A DNA stretch of 64,000 bases from Rhizopus arrhizus (Eukaryota > Mucoromycota > Mucoromycetes > Mucorales > Rhizopodaceae). Below the pieces are notes generated by a model. That model saw only the letters and a program-made list of their open reading frames with translations. It was not told the DNA's origin and searched no databases. The position numbers and the translations under genes are program-made. The number at the start of each line of letters is the position of its first letter. The first letter of the stretch is position 1. Where the stretch lies: positions 1,426,001 through 1,490,000 of the forward strand of contig JAKZZE010000011.1 of assembly GCA_024220505.1 (NCBI GenBank), given 5' to 3'. This document shows positions 47,801-58,249 of this stretch, piece after piece.

Positions 47801-49296
47801 ATTCAACTTTTGTGATAAGATATTTGAATCTTTTCCCATCATATTCAGTATTATATTGATTAGTTTACATAAGTGCACTACTTTACAAAAAAGAAATGAT
47901 GGAGTTTAGTTAAGTGTACTGCGGTAATCCAAAAAAAAAAGAAAAAAAAAAGGCAAAGTGATGATATTCTTTATCAAAGATAGGACAAAAAGCTCATAAA
48001 TAAAGGCATACATACTGAATAATAAATTGTAATTAGCACACAAAGGTAAATGAATTAAAACATTTGTAGTTGACGTCTCAGCTAGATTTTTTTTTTTCAA
48101 AGTACTTAAAAAAAAAATTTCCAATTTCAGTGCAATTTCTAAAACCGCTTTTTATAACCCAAAGTAAGTCTCTGTATACTCTATGAATAAAACGAAGATC
48201 CTGTAAGTAGGTTTGTTCAACTTAAGACAGTTTGTAAAAGTAAGTATTCTTTTGCAATGTCACTTTTAACATTCTCTTTTTTTAACATGCAAGTAATTCC
48301 AACATTGCTTTTTTCACATGCAAGTAATTCCGACATTGCAATTCTCTAATTTCAACATTACTTTTTCTTTTTTTCTAAATCTATCAAAATGTTCTATTTT
48401 ATTTCATCAACAATAACTCTTTCTTATAGTCTCTGTTATAAGGAATCTCAAGACATGTAAATTCACTTGATGTTAATATTGTTGTTTCTTTTTGCAATTA
48501 AAAATAAAAATGATTACCAAACCCATACCCTTCTATTTTCTGCTTAGCTTTAGTCCTTTAAACATTGCACTATCATCTTTGATAGATGCTATTTTCCTTA
48601 CGGTCAAAAAAGAAATACCATTTTCTTTTTTCTTTTTTTTTTCCTTTTTCCTTGTTCATTTTTGTTTCTAGCTTTTATCTTTTATTTAACGTTTATATTT
48701 ATTACTTCCCTATAGACCATTCTTTTATTTCAATTATAAATAATTAATTTTACTCTTCGTTGGATAAAAGCATCGAACTCATGTTCCCTTTCACAATTTA
48801 AGTAATGTTGCTCTCTATCTTTTCATTATAAACCTACAAAATTATTTTTTTTGGGTAGATATACTATGTACTTTCTTTTTTTTTGCAGTATAGCAAATCG
48901 AGTATGCTTGGCAAGAGGAGGTCGCAGCTCAAGCAGTTAAATTTCCGAGCTTACAGTCCAATGGATTTACTTCATTGACCTTTGTTGAAATTAAAAAATC
49001 ATACACTGAATTTGAAAACTTTTCATTTTCCCAGTTTATAAGTTTGCATGGATTCATGTAGTACAAAAGAGACAAATTTTTTTTTTACAAGAAATACAAT
49101 TTCTTTTTATTCAATATACAGATTATAAACATATACATATCGTTATAGATATAACATATATTTTTTTTCTAGGTTTTTTTTGATACAAATATTATATCTC
49201 TATCCTGCAAATTCAAATTTGTATTATTTTATTCGAAGTTCAACTGTTAAAACACCCGAAGTATAATAATTTAGAATATAGGGATTGGGTGCAGTG
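44885..49296. other. 4.4-kb island between CACTA elements, mostly without recognisable genes
   Basis: AT-rich, with long homopolymers. Contains a 47-codon frame (45385-45528, MTSAASTQRHTSP) after a sequence with AATAAAG (45176) and TATA-like boxes, which may be a leader and Gag start of a broken retroelement; a slightly GC-richer patch at 46030-46190 with no frame; a 126-codon lysine-rich frame at 46982-47362 of low complexity that I do not trust; and a two-exon candidate at 47423-47769. 47770-49296 holds nothing I can name. Confidence 0.5.
47423..47769 (+). CDS. Hypothetical small two-exon protein, doubtful
   Basis: Exon 47423-47506 (MSDRIIEINPAPVNARNPSS...) and exon 47662-47769 join in phase 0 across a GT-AG intron, giving 63 aa ending FEVPEEEQVSIDVV and a short tail, followed by AATAAA at 47776. 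Codon use looks less AT-skewed than its surroundings. No family recognised. It could be the 5' remnant of a host gene truncated by element insertion, or chance. Confidence 0.3.
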
Positions 49297-50777
49297 CACT
49301 GCAAATAATTGGAGATATTAAACGTTGTTTTTTAGCATAAATGAGCGCAAATACGCGAAAGTTAACGCAAATCAACGGAATTTTATTGCTGTTTTAAACG
49401 TTTTTCGCGGCAGTTCATTAAGCGTTTAATATCTTTTAAGCAAGCAAGAGGAGGTCGTTTAGCATTCTCTTACCAAAACATTTTTTACGCTTTAATCAAC
49501 AATAGTCAACGGTTGAGCAACGAATGATACGTTTTAAAACATTACTTTATATGTCTTTTTGTTCTTTTATCGACCGCTCATATTGCCTTATATACTTCTT
49601 CATCGAACACTCATATTGCCTTATATACTTCTTTATGAACCACTTATATAGCTTTATATACTTTATTGACCATTCATATTGCAATAAATATTGCTTTATA
49701 TACACAAAAAATAGGTATTTGGTTTATAAAAAACAGCTTTTTTTTATTTAAATAAAATAACAATAACAATACATGGTATTTCTTTGCTAGTAGCGTTTTA
49801 AAAGTGTAATTGACTTACCTAATGTCATCAGAATGGCAGCATCTAATCTAAAAATACATCAATTAATCTCGTGGAACTCAAAAAAAATTTTTAAAAAAAA
49901 AGCCAAGCTCAAGGATTCAGAGACACAAGGATTCAAGGACTTGGGCACTCAAAGCAAAAGAAAAGACATCAGTACTTAAGAACCAAAGCAAAGACAGAAA
50001 AGAGATAGACGAGGCCAAAGCAAAGCAGCATTCATCTATAATAGTTATTAGCTATCGTGTATATATAATGAAAGTAATAGTACCTTTATTTAGATGGGCT
50101 AAGAGAAAAACCTTGCTAAGCTTTACCAACAAGTATAAAAAAAAAAGGAAGCAGAACGCATCTATAGTAAATATTAGCTATCGAGTATATAGTAAAAGTA
50201 ATAGTACCTTGCTTTAGATAGACCATGAGATAAAAAAAAAGAAAAAAAAGACACCAGCCAAGCTTATAGCAACAAGTAAAAAAAGAAGCAATGATAATCC
50301 TGGAAGAGACTTTATAAAGACCATTTAAACTATAAAGAAAGCAACCAACACAAATTTACTAAAGAACAAATACCATAAGAATAGAAATAGAATATATATA
50401 ATGTTAAGAACTTACCTTTTAGAAAGAATTGTTTTTTAAAAAAAAAAAAAGAAGAAGAAAAAAAAAAAAGGAAAAAAAGTACATTTTTTATAACTCATTT
50501 TACATGGGTTACAATTACCCTTTAACGGTTAACAATAAGTTTTCTTTAACACTGTTTAACTATTGAAACATTCAGAGAGGCTATTCATAAACAGTTTAAA
50601 TTCTTTTTTTTTTTTATTTAAATGTAATATCTTTAACACCAAAGACTTTTTTTCTTTGCTTCTTTTGTAAAATAAATGAAAGTATCACCTTGTTTTGTAC
50701 TCGTCTTCAATTTATTTTGTACCCCTGTTTTTTCTTTTTTTTTTCTTTTTTTTTCCTTATATAATTTGTTTCAAAAA

Positions 50778-52598
50778 ATGTCTCGTCGTGCTGCCACCCC
50801 CATCAACGTTCCCAGTAATGCCCCTAAAAGGGCAAGAATATCTTCAAGCATTACTGGATCATCATCCACTGTTGTCCCGTCCTCTTCTCCTGCTCCCACT
50901 GCTGTTGCGTCTTTTGACAGCTTTGAGCCTTCTCGCCTGCAAGGCGCAGTTGGCTCTTCTGCAAATGGCCAAACCCTTGAGGCCATCTTTGCTCAGATGC
51001 AGCAGCAGGAGCAGATTCAACGCCGACAGGAGGAGAATCAACGTCGGCAGGAGCTGAAGATTGAGCAGTTAACGCAATTGCTGCAACAACAGCAACAAGG
51101 GCAGCAACAGCAGCAGCAGCCTCCACAGCAGCCTCCACAGCAGCAACCTTCTGAGGTCAAAGAGAATAAGGCCTCGACAAGTGTAATTTGAATTTAAAAG
51201 CTAAATTAGCATTGTTGTATGATGGTAAAAGTAGTTGAGGAAAAGGTAGAAACAAAGATCAAGAAACAGTGTAAGTACTTTTTGAGACTGATCTTTATTT
51301 CAGTTTAAGTTAAAGTAAAAATTATTCTAATTGAAGGCAGGTATTTATATCTTATTGAGTGAGTGGCTTGATATCTTCTATTGTAAGCGTTCTTCTAATA
51401 TTCAGGTACTTTAGCAAGTGTCATCTATAATTATGATTATGAAAACTTTTCATTTGTTCTTTTGTATGTCTGTCATAGATTATCTTTTATTCTGGGAATT
51501 CCTCACTGATTTGAATAAGGTTATTTTACGCGTTATTTCAATTATGTGAAAGATTAGCAATATTCCTGATATTGGATTGGATCTTGTTATTTTAGTTGAT
51601 ACTTCTTCTTATCAAAGAACTCTTATTAATACAAAGCATATTCTAAAAGAATATGTTTAATTGGAATTGATTGTATGATCTTATTTAAATAAACTTATAT
51701 TTTTATTTTATTTAATTATGATCTTGTATTAAGACTTATATTTATCAATGTCTACTACGATCAGTTACTGTTCTACAACAAGCATGTGCAAAATAATAAC
51801 TAAATTTTTGTTTTACCCTTTTTGAAATATAGGCTTTCATATTGAAGTACTACAAAGAGCATCTGGTCCCTCGTGGTATTACCTTTGACCTGAAGGAGGT
51901 CTTGCGCTACAAGCAAAACGCAAAGGTCAGAGATTTGCTTGTAGCAGCTGCCAAGAAGGAGCCATTTTCTGCTGGCATTACTGTTTCTGACATGCGCAGC
52001 ATGGTCAGAAACAAATTCAACTACATGGTGAGAGAAAGTAAGGGGCTGACGGCTACGTCAGAAGAATCAACGCGTCGTAGTCGTGTGCATGCAGTAAGTA
52101 ATTAATATTGGAAAATTGAAATATATAGTGTTTGAAGTACTTACATTACTTCTTTACATTAGAAGCTCGCCATGAGGCGAAATGCTTACAATGCAGCCCC
52201 AGAGGAATTTGAAGCTCGTTTTCCTTTTGGAAAAAAGCTTCTGATAGCCGATTGGACCTCAGAGGAAGAAGATGGTCCTGAGGATGAACATGGTCCTGTG
52301 TTTGTGGTAAAAAGACCACTCTTTCGAAGTAAAGCAGTAAGTAGTATTTTTGTTATAGTATTTATTTTCTAATATACCTTTAATTAATCTACAGGTGGAC
52401 GAATTCCATGCTTCTCTTCAAAAAGCATGGAGAGATTCCTTGTCGAAAAAAGGCACCATCAATAGAACAAGAAGGGTGGTGGACTACTTCGACAAGGAGT
52501 TTCCCACAAACCTTGACCATGAGGATTATCCCTCTTGGGCCTTTTCTTCTCCTGGCCTTGGCTTTTCCTCTTCTGCTGCTGCTAATCCTATGCAGTAA
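50778..52598 (+). CDS. Accessory protein of the CACTA/Plavaka element (E5 copy), four exons
   Basis: Exons 50778-51182, 51833-52093, 52163-52336 and 52395-52598, all phase 0, give 347 aa. The protein matches the E1 copy closely: exons 3 and 4 look identical, exon 2 differs at one residue (R to K after KYY), and exon 1 has a few changes. The first intron is 650 nt because a solo LTR with its 5-bp duplication sits in it, antisense to the gene; both splice sites are untouched. The coding sequence stayed open although the partner transposase of this element is gone. Function unknown, as for the E1 copy. Confidence 0.85.
51213..51780 (-). repeat. Solo LTR in intron 1 of the E5 accessory gene (TSD AGCAT)
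   Basis: 568 bp from TGTTGTATGATGG to TTCTACAACA, flanked by AGCAT at 51208-51212 and 51781-51785. The minus strand shows ATATAAATACC followed by AATAAAG, so the LTR runs antisense to the accessory gene. E1 has the empty site. Confidence 0.95.
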
Positions 52599-52935
52599 GC
52601 GTTTACTTTCTCTTTTCTCTTTCCCCCTCCTTTTTTTTTTTTTTTTTTTTTTTGCTGCCTCTTTTGTTGTCTGTACAAATTGAATAAAAATTTCAAAAAA
52701 AAATAACAATAATAGTCTATTGAATGATTCTTTAGTAAAATAAATAACAATAATAATAAAAGAATGTTTGAATAATTTAGCATAGTTGTTACATATAAAT
52801 GCTTCTTGGCAGAGCGAGAGTAAGAAGGTGATTATCAACATATGGACATATAGCAACAGGGTTGAAAATCCTGTAAATTGGAAGTATATTGTTGCTTGTA
52901 ACTGGATCAAATTGATTCTTCCACACTTGGATGCC

Positions 52936-52945
52936 AGTAGTGGCG
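52936..52945. other. Deletion junction in E5 transposase
   Basis: On the minus strand GAACGCCACT is joined directly to ACTGGCATCC. In E1 these lie at about 30588-30597 and 33268 onward. ACT is present at both break points, so the 2.67-kb deletion has a 3-bp microhomology, as expected from interrupted gap repair. Confidence 0.85.
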
Positions 52946-54318
52946 TTCATTTCAAAAAAAAAATATTCAGGATTTAGTAGAGGAATAAGATAGAAAAAAA
53001 TGCATGATCAAAAAAAACTAAAGCAAATATACTAAATTTGGATGTCGGTTCTTAAACAGTAACAGTTTTACGTGTTCTAAAGAAATTTTTTTTTCCCTTG
53101 TTTTGTTTCAGAGAACATATTTAACATTGAAGATACAAAAGATAAAAAAGAAAGCTCAAGTATTGGTCATATGTAAGTTTATAAAAAAAAAGGTAATAAC
53201 CAAGTCTAATGTCAGTTTCTTTTTTTTTTTACATTAGGAATTCCTAATGGGACACATTCGGATGACGAACATGAACCTCATGAGCAAAGTTGTTCTTTTT
53301 AACACGATAAAGCTATAAGAATATCAAACTTTTATTGTTGCTTGTTGTTAAAAGCTGTTTTTGATAAAGTTGGTAATGTTAACATATCTAATGGCTGATG
53401 GCTAATGGCTAATTGCAAATTACACCCATGTGCAAACATAAAGTAAGTAATGAACCAATATAAGCTTAAAAACATATATTCTTTTATATTATTTGTCATA
53501 AAAAAATAATAAAGCGATCTATTTACTTGAAAAACAAAAAAATTGTGCTTGTATCTATTAATTATAATTGCCTTGTAACAAGATGTTAACAAAGCTTCTT
53601 TTTTTTTTATTCTTTTTAGAATATACACATATTCTTTTGTTACAATGTAAAAGCATTTGTATTTTTATAAAGTATATTTGCTGTTAAATTATTGTTTTCA
53701 TTTGAATAAGGAACCTTTTATTGCTATGCTCTCTTTTTTTTTTCACTAGGTCTTTTTTTTAACTTTGTCTTTTTTTTTAGTTGTTCAGCTTCCTTTTTTT
53801 TTTTTACTAAACGCAACTATTTTGTTACGTTCTGTTACACATTTCTAATGAGCTACGCTAAAAATCACATATCGCCTTCCTAATATGTATTCTCCTGAAC
53901 AAAATAATCGCATGGTGCTTTTGATTTCCGCATTTTGCCCTCAAAAATAAAAAAAGAAAATATCGGTCTTTCAACGATAGAGGAGAACAGGCTTTCCAAA
54001 AAGAGATTATTTGAAAAAAAAGACACTTTTTTAAAACATGAATAACTCTATGAATATTTACCCTACAAAAAAATTAATAACATTGTTAAATTTCTTTATT
54101 TTTTTCGCATCTAAATCTTCTTTCAAAATTTAAAAAGGTGCAATACAGAGCATTTTAATTTTTTTCGTTTACTCAAAGGTATTCAAATCGTTGATTTTTT
54201 GATGTTAGCAATGATTGTCAATGACTGAGAACGCTGAAAATCTCCAATTATTTGCAGTGGTGCCCGAACCGAGTTGAGTTTATCGCCTATGATTACCAGT
54301 CACCTGTCAATACAACAT

Positions 54319-54400
54319 GTCACTTTGGCGGAGTGGTTAACGCGGTGGCCTGCTAAGCCATTGTCCTTTGGACGCGCAGGTTCGAATCCTGCAGGTGACG
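54319..54400 (+). tRNA. tRNA-Ser (anticodon GCT)
   Basis: 82 nt with a long variable arm: acceptor GTCACTT pairs with AGGTGAC, anticodon loop CTGCTAA, T-arm GCAGG-TTCGAAT-CCTGC, discriminator G as usual for serine. No intron. The LTR-like array starts downstream of it. Confidence 0.95.
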
Positions 54401-55577
54401 TAACTTTTGCATGTTAAGAATAAAGTCATAGTAAATATTTTTTTGGTTCTGTATTGAAAGAAGACAAACAGTGTAACACACACAATGGGAAAATATTAAA
54501 AAATTGTACTGTAACACAATGCAGCAAACTTTTGCAGCATTTGACTTTTCTCTCTCCAACTAATTCAAATCCAGGAAAATACAAATAAATACGTATGAAT
54601 ACGTATGAATACAGATAAATCCAGAAAAATACAAAAAAATACAGAATATCTACAAAATCATCAAAAACAGCATATAATCAGAAAAGCCAAAAACATATAA
54701 ATAACTTCAATATTTCTTATACTCTTGACTTACTTACTTCACTTTTAACTTTTGTTTTACTTCACTTATTTACTTTACTTTTTGATTATTTTAATAAATA
54801 TCATCCAAAGTAAATCTCTTTTGTTTTTCTTTTATTTTATCTAATATCAAGAACAAGAAGTCCCTTGAAGCAAATACACTTCATTGTAATCCCTTTTTTT
54901 TTTATCTTTTTACTTTATTTTATTCACAACAGTTTGATCTACTTAACAAGATCTGGTGGTCACTTCTTACAAGCGAACTTATATTCAAATCATTACTCTT
55001 TTTGGAATCAAATCCTACCTAAACCTTTGATCTTATATCAAGACTCTCTTAAATCAAACCTATTTAACACTATAAAAACCTTACAAACTCCAATTTCACA
55101 CTAAAAACCAAAAACAACAGATAATCAGAAAACTCAAAAAACATATAAATACCTCGACATTTTAACAGCAATCAAGACTTACTTACTTACTTTTAACTTA
55201 CCTTAACTACTTTACTTTTTGATTATTTTAATAAATATCATACAAAGTAAATCTCTTGTTTTTCTTTTATTTTACTTAACATCAAGAACAAGAAGTCCCT
55301 TGAAGAATATAAACTTCATTGTAATCCTTTTTATTTTATCTTTATTTTACTTTTTATTTTTACTTTACTTAAAACAGTCTGATCTACTTATAAGATCTGG
55401 TGGTCACTTTACTCCAACAACTTGTATTCAAATCATTACTCTTTTTGGAATCAAATCCTACTTAAATCTTTGATCTTATATCAAGTCTCTCTTAAATCAA
55501 ACCTATTTAACACTATAAAACCCTACAAACTCCAATCTCACACTACATGGTCTTTATTGATATTCAAATTCTGAGTA
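54401..55577 (+). repeat. Inverted block of the ~500-bp LTR-like array (two cores)
   Basis: Reverse-orientation cores (AAGATCTGGTGGTCAC) near 54950 and 55395. 54530-54690 is the uninterrupted version of the LINE-B target site seen at 22903-23034 plus 28382 onward. In this orientation the units read ACATATAAATA, TAATAAATATC, CCCTTGAAG...CTTCATTGTAA, TGGTGGTCAC. 54401-54530, next to tRNA-Ser, holds nothing further. Confidence 0.75.
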
Positions 55578-56187
55578 CAGTGGGTCAAAAAACTGCACCA
55601 ACGTAACCTAATTTTTCGGAAATAAGAGCATAGGTCTGTCAGTTTAACAGCAAACGTTATGAAACTTGAACCAAACAAAGTTAATACTATTATGATTTAT
55701 TGACAAAACTTTCAAAGTCAAACGCTGAGTATACACGTAAAGCGAGCCCAGAAAAAAGCGGAGGTCGGTTGGTGCAGTTTTTTCACTTCTAAAATGAAAA
55801 TGCGTTTGATATTATATACCCATGTTGTAAACATAGTTATTTTCTATATGATATCAGTTGTATTAAAATAACGATACACAAAAGATTAAACTATGATTGA
55901 ACAATTCCACACTTTTCCAAATTTAGAACAATAAGATCAATATCTGTCATCCTAAAGAGTCTAATCAATTGTCAACCCCAAAATTAATTAGATCAAAGTT
56001 AATTGACTGGCTATTATTTCTATTGTTCAATTTCAGATGCATATATTAGAACATCGACAAGCATTAGCTTAATCATTGGTTCTTCAGCACGACATCGTGA
56101 CCTAGTCTATATCTTTTATATCTACGCTCACAAAGAATATAAATAGATGCCAACTTTTTATCCATAAAGCGAGGCCTTTTCACAATA
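55578..56187. mobile_element. End fragment of a Tc1/mariner element
   Basis: Starts CAGTGGGTCAAAAAACTGCA after a TA and has an inverted inner motif (GTTGGTGCAGTTTTTT, 55768-55783), the same ~210-bp end design as other Tc1 elements here. No transposase and no opposite end are visible before the next element at 56188. 55790-56187 is unassigned AT-rich sequence. Confidence 0.65.
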
Positions 56188-57835
56188 CAGTTGTTGGAAT
56201 AATTGTTCGGATGTTTTGCAAGTTTATACTTTTTGCTTTGTATCTCTGCAGTCAGATAGGATAGAGCTACTTACAATACCTCATTAGAAAGCGACAGCTG
56301 TCATGTATAGCATATAAAAAGTTAAGGTTATGGGATTAATTTCATATATAGTAAGGTCAAATTGAGTTAAGCATATGCATTCGAACAATTTTTCCAACTC
56401 AATGCATTCTATAATGATGATGTCATTGACGTTTCTGACATCATAAATGCAGCATTACAAAATGACGTAATAATGAAATAGCGCTTTTGCTTTTAGTCAG
56501 ATCTTAAAATATATAAATAAGGCTGGATTTTGCAGTGTTTCCCTTCTATCTCGTACAGCCTATACTTCTTTATATCATGGTATATCCTTGATCTCGTAGC
56601 AAGCAAGAAAGCATTCGGTCGCTGTTGGAAAAAGGTTTATCATACTCAGAAATCATGAAACGTGTTTCAGGAGTATCAAGGTCTACTTTGAGCAAGTACA
56701 AGAACTTGTATGCACCTAAACGTACTCGAGGTCATGCTGGTAGAAAGATTACTATAAGCTCAATAACAAAGAATTACCTGAAGAGAGAGCTTATAAATGG
56801 TTCACTTCAGACTGCAAAGAGCGTATGGTCATATTTAAACAGTATTGGCTATAAGATAGGCTATTTTGGTACAGTAAAAATGCTTCACAACATGTGTTTC
56901 AGTACCCAAATTAAGAAGAAAAAGCCTCTGCTCAAAAAGCCACACATGGAAGCTAGACTTAAATGGGCTAAAGCTCACAAAGATTGGACAGAAGATGACT
57001 GGAGGCGTATGGTGTTTTCTGATAAGACCAAGGTTAATGTTTGGGGCTCGGATGGTTGTAAATACTTTTGGAGAAGACCTGGTGACAAATTGCAACCTCA
57101 TCATCTTGACCTTACAGTCAAAGGAGGAGTTGGCAGTGTAATGCTTTGGGGTTGTATGACATGGGATGATCCTGTATATGCCTGCGCAATTGAGGACGGT
57201 ACTATGAAGGCATCAGATTATGTTCATGTCCTGTCAACCACACTGATGGGCAGCCTGAACTACTATGGCTACAATCAGGAGGCTATCTATTTTGAACAAG
57301 ATAACGATCCTAAGCACACATCGAAGCTTGATCGTGCTTGGTTTAAAGAAAATGTGTTTAAAGAAGAGCACACCTTCAATTGGCCTGCTCAAAGTCCTGA
57401 TATGAATCCTATAGAGCATCTCTGGCACCATTTAAAGTTGAGGCTGAATTTATATGAAAGTAGGGCTAAAGAAGTGCATGATCTCTGGTCTAGAATCGAG
57501 AAAGAATGGACCTCTTTTACCAAAGAGCAATGCCAAGCATATATCAAGAGTATGCCAGCTTGTTATAGAGCAGTCATTAAAGCTAAAGGCGGTTATACAC
57601 GTTATTAAATAAAAGATGATTCAGTTGGAAAAATTGTTCGAATGCATATGCTTAACTCAATTTGACCTTACTATATATGAAAGTAATCCCATAACCTTAA
57701 CTTTTTATATGCTATACATGACAGCTGTCGCTTTCTAATGAGGTATTGTAAGTAGCTCTATCGTATCTGACTGCAGAGATACAAAGCAAAAAGTATAAAA
57801 TTGCAAAACATCCGAACAATTATTCCAACAACTGT
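56188..57835 (+). mobile_element. Tc1/mariner element with ~212-bp inverted repeats
   Basis: 1648 bp between TA dinucleotides; repeats 56188-56399 and 57623-57835, beginning CAGTTGTTGGAATAATTG. Each repeat ends in an inverted copy of its first motif (TTCGAACAATTTTTCCAA). It holds a transposase with one nonsense codon. Confidence 0.93.
56577..57608 (+). pseudogene. Tc1-family transposase, DD37E, one nonsense codon near the start
   Basis: 344 codons from the ATG at 56577, the same length as the gene at 12839-13870. Codon 5 is TGA (56589-56591), consistent with CGA to TGA; everything after it is open, and an internal start might still give a nearly whole protein. HTH domains at the N-terminus, linker GHAGRKITIS, then D in VFSDKTKVNVWGSDG, D in IYFEQDNDPKHTS and E in SPDMNPIEHLW, with 37 residues between the last two. 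All catalytic residues are kept. Confidence 0.9.
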
Positions 57836-57999
57836 AACTTCTTTATTTTTTTAGCACCTAAATCTTTTTTCATATTTCGAAAATGACCAATACAGCAAGA
57901 TATAATGTTTTTCTAAAAAAAAAAACTTTAAAATCTGTGGACCTATAACTCTTACCGACGTCAGAATCCTACGTCAAAGGTGCAACATTATTTGCAGTG
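57836..57999 (-). mobile_element. E6: terminal fragment of a CACTA-family copy
   Basis: Matches the terminal ~160 bp of E4 (44720-44884), ending CATTATTTGCAGTG. Cut off on the left by the Tc1 element; the other side of that Tc1 is not CACTA sequence, so the remainder was deleted or rearranged. Confidence 0.8.
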
Positions 58000-58061
58000 A
58001 ATCCCTATTTTTCGGCATTTGGCTGTGAATGTCAACAACATTTAATAGTATTATGCGTGTT

Positions 58062-58118
58062 GTTGCCCAGAATGGCTAGGGCGTCATCTTCCGAAGCGAT
58101 AAGTCGCCGATTCGAAAC
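58062..58118 (+). other. tRNA-like sequence near the left Merlin end
   Basis: TTGCCCAGAATGGCTAGGG resembles a D-arm/A box and CGATTCGAAAC a T-arm/B box, about 50 bp apart. A similar segment is inverted at 61531-61592. No full cloverleaf, so this is a degenerate tRNA-derived piece and not a gene. Confidence 0.45.
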
Positions 58119-58249
58119 ATACTGTGTGTCCTTTTTTTTCCTTTTAGGAAGTTGCAATTGCACTTTTATAGCTGTATTTTTTTTTAAAATTAATGCTTTC
58201 ATGTACCGTTTTATTTTATGTTTATACTATAGACACACAAAAACGAATA

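Larger units (their letters stand above)
49297..54259 (-). mobile_element. E5: inverted CACTA/Plavaka element lacking transposase, with solo LTR
   Basis: 4963 bp from CACTGCAAATAATTGG to CCAATTATTTGCAGTG, flanked by GTG (49294-49296, 54260-54262). Inverted relative to E1. Compared with E1 it lost about 2.67 kb (E1 30598-33267) and gained a 568-bp solo LTR. The accessory gene is kept open. 33-bp repeats lie at about 49540-49700. Confidence 0.92.
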
